Positions 1 to 6,265 of a stretch of DNA of 24,745 nucleotides are shown one piece after another. The number at the start of each line of letters is the position of its first letter. Position 1 is the first letter of the stretch. Origin of the DNA: CADEFF01 sp964569315 (lineage in GTDB: Bacteria > Pseudomonadota > Alphaproteobacteria > Dongiales > Dongiaceae); NCBI GenBank assembly GCA_964569315.1, contig CAZMUZ010000052.1, forward strand, positions 1-24,745, given 5' to 3'. The position numbers were made by a program, and so were the translations under genes. The notes under the pieces were generated by a model. It ran no database searches and was not told the DNA's origin. It saw only the letters and a list, made by a program, of their open reading frames with translations.

Positions 1-227
1 TGCACGCGGCCGATATCGAGCGCCTCATCAAGGAGGCGATTCCCGGCGCCGAGGTGACGATCGAGGATCTGCGCGGCGATGGCGACCATTACGCGGCGCT
101 GGTGAAGGCGCGGGCCTTCGCGGGCAAGACCCGAATCCAGCAGCACCAGATGGTCTATCAGGCGCTGCGGGGAAGAATGGGCGAAGAGCTGCATGCGCTG
201 GCGCTCCAGACCGCCGTTCTGGAATAG
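1..227 (+). CDS. bolA: BolA family protein (5' end at or just outside window)
   Basis: The reading frame from base 3 to the TAG at 225-227 encodes a short BolA domain of about 75 residues. The first two bases, TG, would complete an ATG whose A lies one base before the window, which would give a protein beginning M-H-A-A-D-I-E. An earlier start outside the window cannot be excluded. Family landmarks are the IEDLRGDGDHYAA loop (His30 if the ATG is right), QQHQMVYQAL, and the C-terminal ELHALALQT (His65). BolA proteins bind CGFS monothiol glutaredoxins and share a [2Fe-2S] cluster, with the invariant C-terminal His as one ligand. A CGFS glutaredoxin gene follows 33 bases downstream, which supports the assignment and suggests a role in iron-sulfur trafficking or iron regulation in the cytosol. 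Confidence 0.9.
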   Translation, partial: HAADIERLIKEAIPGAEVTIEDLRGDGDHYAALVKARAFAGKTRIQQHQMVYQALRGRMGEELHALALQTAVLE

Positions 228-260
228 CCGGCGCCATTCGAAGTCGAAAGGAAAGAGACG

Positions 261-599
261 ATGACCACCAATCCGGTTTTCGAGCGCATCCGTCAGGAGG
301 TCGGCGGCAACGACGTGGTGCTCTACATGAAGGGAACGCCGGTCTTCCCGCAATGCGGCTTCTCCGCCGCCGTGGTGCAGGTGCTGACGCAGATCGGCGT
401 CAAGTTCAAGGGCATCGACGTGCTGACCGATCCGAGCCTGCGCCAGGGCATCAAGGACTTCAGCCAGTGGCCGACCGTGCCGCAGCTCTACATCAAGGGC
501 GAGTTCGTCGGCGGCTGCGACATCGTGCGCGAGATGTATCAGACCGGCGAGTTGCAGAGCCTGCTCGAGAGCCGTGGCATCGCGACCAAGGCGGCCTGA
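261..599 (+). CDS. grxD: Monothiol CGFS glutaredoxin (Grx4/GrxD type)
   Basis: This 112-residue protein has the usual length and order of a single-domain monothiol glutaredoxin. Visible motifs are YMKGTP (22-27), the active site CGFS (32-35), WPTVPQLYIKGEFVGG, and the Cys-Asp after the GG that helps bind glutathione. Proteins of this class hold a glutathione-ligated [2Fe-2S] cluster with the CGFS cysteine and deliver it to apo-proteins or to BolA; they are poor disulfide reductases. The ATG at 261 has a purine-rich ribosome site (GGAAAGAG) a few bases upstream. The gene lies 33 bases after bolA, so the two are very likely cotranscribed. The methyltransferase fusion gene begins 24 bases downstream in the same frame. 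Confidence 0.96.
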   Translation: MTTNPVFERIRQEVGGNDVVLYMKGTPVFPQCGFSAAVVQVLTQIGVKFKGIDVLTDPSLRQGIKDFSQWPTVPQLYIKGEFVGGCDIVREMYQTGELQSLLESRGIATKAA

Positions 600-623
600 T
601 CGAACCAGCGACAGCCTGCCGCG

Positions 624-2639
624 ATGCGGTTCTATTCGCAGATCGGGCAGGACCGCTACGTCTTCGAGCGATTCTTCAAGGACGCGCCGCGGGGCACCTT
701 CCTCGAGATCGGCGCCTATGACGGCGAGACCTTCAGCAATACCCTCTTCTTCGAGGAAGCGCTCGGCTGGCGCGGCATCTGCGTCGAGCCGCTCCAGGAT
801 GCATTCGTCAAGCTGAAGGCGCGCCGCAGCGCCATTTGCCTCAATTGCTGCATCGCCGATTTCGACGGCCGCGGCGAGTTTCTGGATGCCAGCGTCGTCG
901 GCGACGACAAGATGCTGAGCGGCCTCGTCGACAGCTTCGACCCGCGCCATGTGGCGCGCATCCAGTCCGGCCTGATCAAGGCGCAGCGTCAATCCGTCGA
1001 AGTTCGGCGGCTATCGTCGATCCTCGACGAGCATGGCTTCGATCGCATCGACTATTGCTCGATCGACACCGAGGGCTCCGAGCTCAAGATCCTGCAGACC
1101 ATAGACTTCCAGCGCTACGGCTTTTCCGTCTTCTCGATCGAGAACAACTACGGCGATCCCCGTATCGCCGAGCTGCTGGGGGCCCACGGCTTCGAGCGCG
1201 TCCAGGTTTTCCATGGCTATGACGAGCTCTATGCCCATCGATCGATCCTGGGCGCCCGGACGATCGTCGCTTCGGCCGGTGCCGCGCCCGCCCCGCCGCC
1301 CGTTTTCGAAGCGACCGCTTCCGAAAGGCCCTCTTCCGAAACTCCCGTCAGCTTCGCCATGCCGGCCAGCATCGATCCGGTGCGGGAGGCCAAGGAGGCC
1401 TTCAAGCGGCAGGATTACGGGCTCGCCGAGCAGATGTGCTTCCTCGCCCTGCGCGAGGAGATGGCGAAGGCCGACATGCTCAACATCCTCGGGCTGATCG
1501 CCAACAATCTCGGCATGCCGCGGATCGCCGTCGAGTTTTTCGCGCAAGCCCATGAGGCGGACCCGCAGCATCCCAATGCCGGAAACAACCTCCGCCGGCT
1601 CGGCGAGGCGCTGCCCCAGCTTCCCGAGGCGCTGCGGACGGCACCCGACCCCCGCCCCCAAGCCGCGCCCCGCTATCTCCTTATCAAGGCCTGGGGTCAC
1701 GGCTTCTGGTCGGACGTCGCGCAGGTCATGACGCATCTCGCCGTCGCGGAGCTGACCGGTCGCATCCCTGTCGTCCACTGGGGCGCCGGGAGCCTCTTCG
1801 GCGGCACGCCGGACCGCGACTGCTTCGCCGATTTCTTCGAGCCGGTGTCGCCAGCAGACCTCGGGGAGGTGATTGCCGCCGCGGAGTCCGTCTATCCGAA
1901 GAAATGGACAAAAGAGAATCTGCGCGCGGACAACATCGCGCGGTACGAGGGAGAAGGGTCGCGGGTGCCGGCGATCGCCCTCCTTGGCCGCGAGGAGCGT
2001 GTCGTTGTCGGCGACTATTACTCCGGCCTCGCCACTCTGCGCCACTGGATCCCGAAGGATTCGCCGCTCTACGGCCTCTCGACGGACCAGCTCTATGCGC
2101 ATGTGATGGAGAAATGGCTGAAGCCGCGACGCCACCTCCAGGAGCGCGTCGAGGCGTTTGCCGCCGCCAGCTTCGAAGGGCGCGATTTCCTCGCCGTCCA
2201 TCTGCGCGCGACCGACAAGATCCAGGAGCAGGCAGCGCTCCGCCGCGTGAACGAGCAATATTTCGAGGCGATCGACGCCGCGCTGGGGCGGCTGCCGGAT
2301 GCCCGGATCTTCCTGATGACGGATTCGGAGGTCGCGGCGGCCGGGTTCCACCAGCGCTACGGCGACCGGCTGCGCCTCACCGACAGCCTCCGCGGCGACG
2401 GCGATGCCGGCATCCACCTCACCCATCGCGACCGGCCAAGGCAGCTCGGCGAGGAGGTTCTCGTCGACACGATGATCGCGGCGAAGGCGGCTCTCTTCAT
2501 CGGCAATGGCGCCTCGAACGTCTCGGCGATGATCCGCTACATGAAGCGCTGGCCGGCGGGCGCCTATCTGCTGCTGTCACCGGCCTGGCTCAACGACTAC
2601 TGCCCCTTCATCTATATGCGGCAGCCGGTTCGGCCTTAG
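624..2639 (+). CDS. FkbM methyltransferase / TPR-like / fucosyltransferase-like fusion protein
   Basis: This 671-residue protein appears to have three parts. Residues 1-206 are an FkbM-family (Methyltransf_21) SAM-dependent methyltransferase: FYSQIGQDRYVF (3-14), SAM-binding FLEIGAYDG (26-34), SNTLFFE (38-44), GWRGICVEP (48-56) and SIDTEGSELKIL (146-157). Residues about 215-245 form a Pro/Ala/Ser-rich linker. Residues about 250-330 are helical and TPR-like (KEAFKRQDYGLAEQ, then LNILGLIANNLG). Residues about 348-671 resemble GT23 and O-fucosyltransferase folds: VHLRATDK (525-532), IFLMTDSE (562-569) and the late segment LVDTMIAAKAALFIGNGASN. No signal peptide or membrane segment is seen, so it should be cytosolic. 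The expected role is methylation plus fucosyl-type transfer on a surface glycan or glycoprotein; the substrate is unknown. The ATG at 624 is the only start between the in-frame grxD stop and the FkbM domain. No good ribosome site precedes it, so translational coupling to grxD is possible. Confidence 0.85.
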   Translation: MRFYSQIGQDRYVFERFFKDAPRGTFLEIGAYDGETFSNTLFFEEALGWRGICVEPLQDAFVKLKARRSAICLNCCIADFDGRGEFLDASVVGDDKMLSGLVDSFDPRHVARIQSGLIKAQRQSVEVRRLSSILDEHGFDRIDYCSIDTEGSELKILQTIDFQRYGFSVFSIENNYGDPRIAELLGAHGFERVQVFHGYDELYAHRSILGARTIVASAGAAPAPPPVFEATASERPSSETPVSFAMPASIDPVREAKEAFKRQDYGLAEQMCFLALREEMAKADMLNILGLIANNLGMPRIAVEFFAQAHEADPQHPNAGNNLRRLGEALPQLPEALRTAPDPRPQAAPRYLLIKAWGHGFWSDVAQVMTHLAVAELTGRIPVVHWGAGSLFGGTPDRDCFADFFEPVSPADLGEVIAAAESVYPKKWTKENLRADNIARYEGEGSRVPAIALLGREERVVVGDYYSGLATLRHWIPKDSPLYGLSTDQLYAHVMEKWLKPRRHLQERVEAFAAASFEGRDFLAVHLRATDKIQEQAALRRVNEQYFEAIDAALGRLPDARIFLMTDSEVAAAGFHQRYGDRLRLTDSLRGDGDAGIHLTHRDRPRQLGEEVLVDTMIAAKAALFIGNGASNVSAMIRYMKRWPAGAYLLLSPAWLNDYCPFIYMRQPVRP

Positions 2640-2655
2640 CGACGCCCGGAGCGGC

Positions 2656-3651
2656 TCAGACCCGCACCACCATCTTTCCGAGATTGGCGCCGGCGAAGAG
2701 GCCGATGAAAGCCTCGGGCATGCGGTCGATGCCTTCCACGACCGTCTCTTCCCATTGCAGCTTGCCCGACTTGATCCAGTTCCGCATGTCGGCGAGGAAC
2801 GCAGGCTGCATGTCCTCATGGTCGTTAACCAGGAACCCCTGGATGGAGAGCCGCTTCGCGATGATCTGGAAGAGGTTGGTCGGTCCGGACTTCGCCTCGT
2901 TATAGCCGGCGATCAGCCCGCAGACGACGATCCGGCCGTTCATCGCCATGTTCTCGAGCGCAGCCTCGAGATGCGGGCCGCCGACATTCTCGAAATAAAT
3001 ATCGATTCCGTCGGGGCAATGGGCATGGAGCGCCTTGGCGAGGTCCGGCGTTTCCCGATAGTCGATGACGGCGTCCACGCCCGCCACTGCCGTAAGCCAT
3101 TCGGCCTTGGCCGGCGATCCCGCGCTTGCCACCACGCGGCAGCCCTTGATCTTGCCGATCTGGCAGACGGCGCTGCCGACCGCCCCGGCCGCGCCCGAGA
3201 CGAACAAGGTCGCGCCGGGCTTCGGCCCGCCGAAGCGCAGGAGCCCGACATAGGCGGTCATGCCCGGCATGCCGAGCACGCCCAGATAGGCCGAAAGCGG
3301 AAAACCTTGCGCATCGATCCGCGCCAGGCGCTTCCCCGGCGCGACGAAGGCTTCGCGCCAGCCGAGAAAGCTCGTCACGTGACTGCCGACCGGGAAGTCG
3401 GGATCGCGCGAGGCCACCACCTCGCCCACCGCATCGCCGCCCAGCGCCTTGCCGATCTCGAAGGGCGCCACATAGCTGTTCCTTGCCGGGTTCATCCGGC
3501 CGCGCATGTAGGGATCGACCGAGAGGAAGCGGTTGCGCACCACCACCTGCCCTTCTGCCGGCTCCGGCAGCTCGACTGTCACGAGTGTGAAATCCTTCGG
3601 GGTGGGCACGCCTTCGGGATAGCGCTTCAGATGGATTTCCCGGCTCTGCAT
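2656..3651 (-). CDS. NADP-dependent MDR oxidoreductase (CurA/YncB, leukotriene B4 dehydrogenase-like)
   Basis: This 331-residue zinc-free member of the medium-chain dehydrogenase/reductase superfamily belongs to the COG2130 group (E. coli CurA/YncB, prostaglandin and alkenal reductases). These enzymes use NADPH to reduce the carbon-carbon double bond of alpha,beta-unsaturated carbonyls. Seen here: SVDPYMRGRM (44-53), GMPGMTAYVGL (127-137), the Rossmann glycine motif VSGAAGAVGS (151-160), and IYFENVGG, which is characteristic of the group. The structural zinc cysteines of alcohol dehydrogenases are absent, as expected. The ATG at 3651 lies 11 bases after the dioxygenase stop, so the two genes form a likely operon. 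The ribosome site is weak (ACGAGCG). The 3' end converges on the fusion gene, with 16 bases between stops and no evident hairpin. The physiological substrate is unknown. Confidence 0.9.
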   Translation of the reverse strand: MQSREIHLKRYPEGVPTPKDFTLVTVELPEPAEGQVVVRNRFLSVDPYMRGRMNPARNSYVAPFEIGKALGGDAVGEVVASRDPDFPVGSHVTSFLGWREAFVAPGKRLARIDAQGFPLSAYLGVLGMPGMTAYVGLLRFGGPKPGATLFVSGAAGAVGSAVCQIGKIKGCRVVASAGSPAKAEWLTAVAGVDAVIDYRETPDLAKALHAHCPDGIDIYFENVGGPHLEAALENMAMNGRIVVCGLIAGYNEAKSGPTNLFQIIAKRLSIQGFLVNDHEDMQPAFLADMRNWIKSGKLQWEETVVEGIDRMPEAFIGLFAGANLGKMVVRV

Positions 3652-3662
3652 CGGACGCTCGT

Positions 3663-4454
3663 CTAGTTGCGGAGCGTTCCCCAGGCGAAGGCCGTCATGC
3701 TGAGGCTGCCATGGGCGAAGCTGCGATGGATCGGATGGCCGGTATCGTCCCCGCCGGCGCCAAGCGCCACGAACAAGGGGAGGAAATGCTCGTCGCGCGG
3801 ATGGGCGAGCGGCGCTTCCTCGCGAAGCTCGCGATAATCGACCAGCGAACGGCGATCGTCGGCCTCGACGCGATCGACCAGCCAGTCGTCGAAGGCGGCG
3901 GCCCAGGGCGCGGTCCGCCGGTTATCGACCGCGAACTGCCGGAGATTGTGGACGGCACCGCCGGAGGCGAGGATCAGCACCCCTTCCCCGCGGAGCGGCG
4001 CCAGCGCCTCGCCCAGGGCGAGATGATGGCGGGGGCCGAGACCGGGCTGCACGGCAAGCTGCGTCACCGGGATATCGGCGTCCGGATAGAGAAGCAGCAG
4101 CGGGTTCCAGGCGCCGTGATCGAGGCCGCGCCCTGGATCGAGGCTGCAGCGGAGGCCGGCACCCTCGAGCAGCGTCGCGGTGCGGCGGGCGAGCGCCGGC
4201 GCGCCGGGTGCCGCATAGCGCAGGCGGTAGAGCTCCGGCGGAAAGCCATAGAAGTCATGGATCGTTTCCGGCGATTCGACGGCGCTCACCGCGGGCGCGG
4301 GCGTTTCCCAGTGGGCCGAGACGCAGAGGATGGACGCCGGCCGCGGCAGCCGGGCGCCCAGCCCCGCCATGAAATCGCGCGCCGGAATCTCCTCGAAGGG
4401 CAGCATCGGCGAGCCATGGGAGAGGAACAGGGTCGGAAGCGATCTATCGGCCAT
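3663..4454 (-). CDS. DODA-type class III extradiol dioxygenase family protein (YgiD-like)
   Basis: This protein belongs to the LigB/DODA superfamily of metal-dependent ring-cleaving dioxygenases. From the ATG at 4454 it has 263 residues. The four expected histidine ligands are in place: H13 in SHGSPM, H48 in SAHWET, H169 in AVHNLR and H223 in DEHFLPLF. HDFYGFP and GLDHGAW are further signatures. Plant relatives make betalamic acid from DOPA; bacterial YgiD has similar activity in vitro, but its native substrate is unclear. I chose 4454 because family members start just before the PTLFLSHGSP segment. In-frame ATGs at 4472 and 4496 would add 6 or 14 residues, and none of the three has a strong ribosome site. 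The MDR reductase follows 11 bases downstream, so the pair may act on the same aromatic or unsaturated compound; that is inference. Confidence 0.88.
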   Translation of the reverse strand: MADRSLPTLFLSHGSPMLPFEEIPARDFMAGLGARLPRPASILCVSAHWETPAPAVSAVESPETIHDFYGFPPELYRLRYAAPGAPALARRTATLLEGAGLRCSLDPGRGLDHGAWNPLLLLYPDADIPVTQLAVQPGLGPRHHLALGEALAPLRGEGVLILASGGAVHNLRQFAVDNRRTAPWAAAFDDWLVDRVEADDRRSLVDYRELREEAPLAHPRDEHFLPLFVALGAGGDDTGHPIHRSFAHGSLSMTAFAWGTLRN

Positions 4455-4586
4455 GTCCCTATGAATAGGCATTCGGCGGCCGGCCCGCCAGCCCACGCCG
4501 CGAAGCCTCGGTTACCGCCGCCTCACCATTGGGGGGCGTGCCGTCCGGAACGGAAACCGCCGCCCATCGCGCCGACCGTGGCGCTG

Positions 4587-4626
4587 AAACGAAAGAGGCC
4601 GGCGCACCTCGCGGCGGCCGGCCCCT
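4587..4626 (-). terminator. Candidate intrinsic terminator of rpsD
   Basis: Reading the - strand downstream of the rpsD stop, bases 4626-4617 and 4603-4594 can form a 10-bp stem. It contains seven consecutive G-C pairs (GGCCGGC/GCCGGCC) and one G-U pair, with a 13-base loop. It is followed by a modestly T-rich tail (TTTCGTTT, 4594-4587). It sits about 25 bases after rpsD and before the divergent-facing dioxygenase start, where a terminator would be expected. The tail is interrupted, so efficiency is uncertain. Confidence 0.55.
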
Positions 4627-4649
4627 TGAAATCCGTAATACGGACCCGA

Positions 4650-5264
4650 TCAGCGCGAGTAGAACTCGACCACGAGATGCGGCTCCATGGAGACCGGATA
4701 GGGCACGTCGGCCAACGCCGGGATGCGCACCAGCTTCGCCTTCATCTCCTTGTGGTCGGCCTCGACATAGTCGGGCACGTCGCGCTCCGGAAGGCCGACG
4801 GCCTCGAGCACGAGCGCCATCTGCTTCGACTTCTCCTTCAACTCGACCACGTCGCCTTCCTTGAGGAGGTAGGACGGGATGTTCACCCGGCGACCGTTCA
4901 CCTTCACATGCCCGTGGTTGACGAGCTGGCGGGCAGCGAACACGGTCGGCACGAACTTGGCGCGATAGACGAGCGCATCGAGACGGCGCTCGAGCAGGCC
5001 GATCAGGTTCTCGCCGGTGTCGCCGCGGCGGCGCGCCGCCTCTTCATAGAGCCCGCGGAACTGGCGCTCGCCGATATTGCCGTAATAGCCCTTGAGGCGC
5101 TGCTTCGCCATGAGCTGGATGCCGAAATCGGACGGCTTCTTGCGCCGCTGGCCATGCTGGCCGGGGCCATATTCGCGCTTGTTGAGCGGGCTCTTGGGCC
5201 GGCCCCAGAGATTGACGTTGAGGCGGCGATCGATCTTGTATTTGGATTCGGCGCGCTTGGTCAT
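4650..5264 (-). CDS. rpsD: 30S ribosomal protein S4
   Basis: This is a full-length S4 of 204 residues, starting MTKRAESKYKIDRRLNVNLW. S4 is a primary 16S rRNA-binding protein that nucleates 30S assembly. The N-terminal segment with GPGQHGQRRKK (33-43) lacks the zinc-binding cysteines, so this is the C-minus form. The S4 RNA-binding domain spans roughly 94-155 (RLDALVYRAKFVPT, then ARQLVNHGHVKVNG), and the C-terminus ends VEFYSR, as is common. The frame stays open 42 codons further upstream, but homology fixes the start at 5264. An AGAGGG ribosome site lies rather far (about 12 bases) upstream. The gene is alone, not in the alpha operon with rpsM/rpsK/rpoA as in E. coli. It has its own promoter and terminator candidates. 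Confidence 0.98.
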   Translation of the reverse strand: MTKRAESKYKIDRRLNVNLWGRPKSPLNKREYGPGQHGQRRKKPSDFGIQLMAKQRLKGYYGNIGERQFRGLYEEAARRRGDTGENLIGLLERRLDALVYRAKFVPTVFAARQLVNHGHVKVNGRRVNIPSYLLKEGDVVELKEKSKQMALVLEAVGLPERDVPDYVEADHKEMKAKLVRIPALADVPYPVSMEPHLVVEFYSR

Positions 5265-5365
5265 CGCGGGAAATATCCCTCTTTCTTGGTTGTTGTCCCG
5301 ATAGTTCCCCGCTCGCGCGGCGACGGGGTGACGGACCTTGCCGGCACCCGCTTTCTCGGGAATGC
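5265..5365 (-). promoter_or_regulatory. rpsD 5' leader with small hairpins, possible autoregulatory region
   Basis: About 100 bases separate the predicted rpsD transcription start from its ATG. Three foldable segments are visible. CCCG/CGGG has a 6-base loop (5347-5360). CCCCG/CGGGG continues into TCG/CGA with one bulge (5307-5328). A short GGGA/TCCC pairing (5268-5279) directly overlaps the AGAGGG ribosome site (5277-5282) and could mask it. S4 represses its own translation in E. coli and in Bacillus by binding structured leaders, so this region is a natural candidate. The similarity is positional only; I do not recognise a known S4 leader fold. Confidence 0.35.
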
Positions 5366-5371
5366 GCGCGG

Positions 5372-5400
5372 CTTTTAGGGTAAAAACCAAGACCTGTCAA
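5372..5400 (-). promoter_or_regulatory. rpsD promoter, sigma70-type
   Basis: On the - strand a perfect -35 box TTGACA (5400-5395) is followed after 17 bases by TAAAAG (5377-5372), a four-of-six match to the -10 consensus. The predicted start near 5365 gives an rpsD leader of about 100 bases. The perfect -35 box and ideal spacing upstream of a highly expressed ribosomal gene make this the best promoter in the window. Confidence 0.65.
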
Positions 5401-5462
5401 TGACTTGGCCCCCGCCACCGGCGCGGCCCGCAAGCCCTTCTAATCCAAGGCTGATTTCCGGC

Positions 5463-6254
5463 TCATTTCTCCGCCTTCGGACGCCGTTTCGAGCCTTTGA
5501 CCCTGAGGGTCGATAGATCCTTCACGATGCCGTGGAGGGTGCGGATCTCCTGTTTGGTCAGATCGGCGCGCAGGAAGATGTTGCGGATGTTGCGCACCAT
5601 GCTCGGCCGCTTGTCGGCGATGCGCAGGAAACCGCATTCGACGAGCTGCGCCTCCAGGTGATCGAAGAAATTCATGAGCTCGGCCCGCTCGGCCGGCCGG
5701 GTGCCGTTCAGGACCAGGCGCCGAGGCGGCGTTTCGTCGGCACCCTGGAACCATTCATAGCCGAGCACGAGCACCGCCTGCGCCAGATTGAGCGAGGCGA
5801 AGCCCGGATTGAGCGGCACGGAGAGCAGCCGGTCGGCGAGCGTGAGCTCGTCATTCTCGAGGCCCGTGCGTTCCGGCCCGAAGAGGATGCCGACACGACC
5901 GCCCTCGGCGATATCGGCGCGGATCGAGGCGACGGCGGCGCGTGGCGTCTCGACCGGCTTGATCATCTGACGATGCCGGGCCGTCGTCGCATAGATGCGG
6001 GTCAGATCGGCCGTCGCCGCGCGCGCGGACGGGTAGACTCTCGCATTGTCGATCACCTCGAAGGCGCCGGAGGAGACCTCCCGCGCCCGCTCGTTGGGCC
6101 AGGCCTCGCGCGGCTGCACGAGCCGCAGCTCGGTCAGGCCGCAATTGAGCATGGCGCGCGCCGCCGCCCCGATATTCTCGGGAAGCTGCGGCCGCACCAG
6201 GATGATGGCCGGCGCGTTCAGCGGACGTGCGGGCCTGCGGCCGGTGCTGGCCAT
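5463..6254 (-). CDS. trmJ: TrmJ-type tRNA/rRNA 2'-O-methyltransferase (SPOUT/SpoU family)
   Basis: This 263-residue protein is a SpoU-family RNA ribose methyltransferase of the TrmJ group. The three knot motifs are present: LVRPQLPENIGAAARAM (from residue 19), GPERTGLEND (126-135) and PLNPGFASLNLAQAV (from 147). TrmJ methylates the ribose of residue 32 in the anticodon loop of several tRNAs using SAM. The C-terminal part (ERAELMNFFDHLEAQL and onward to the Lys/Arg-rich end) matches the TrmJ extension that aids tRNA binding. The ATG at 6254 lies 11 bases after the cimA stop and fits the family start. A longer frame from 6317 would overlap cimA and adds only low-complexity Arg-rich sequence. 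The gene is therefore probably the second gene of a cimA-trmJ operon. Ribosome site GGCGGA is weak. Confidence 0.92.
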   Translation of the reverse strand: MASTGRRPARPLNAPAIILVRPQLPENIGAAARAMLNCGLTELRLVQPREAWPNERAREVSSGAFEVIDNARVYPSARAATADLTRIYATTARHRQMIKPVETPRAAVASIRADIAEGGRVGILFGPERTGLENDELTLADRLLSVPLNPGFASLNLAQAVLVLGYEWFQGADETPPRRLVLNGTRPAERAELMNFFDHLEAQLVECGFLRIADKRPSMVRNIRNIFLRADLTKQEIRTLHGIVKDLSTLRVKGSKRRPKAEK

Positions 6255-6265
6255 CGTCCGCCGGC

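Noticed and set aside
4632..4644. 13-base palindrome TCCGTAATACGGA just after rpsD
   Set aside because: Arms of six around a single base cannot fold as a normal hairpin, and it is short enough to arise by chance. No promoter is nearby.
5396..5462. G/C-rich pairing downstream of trmJ as a terminator
   Set aside because: The stem has a mismatch and there is no T-run, so it is not a convincing terminator.
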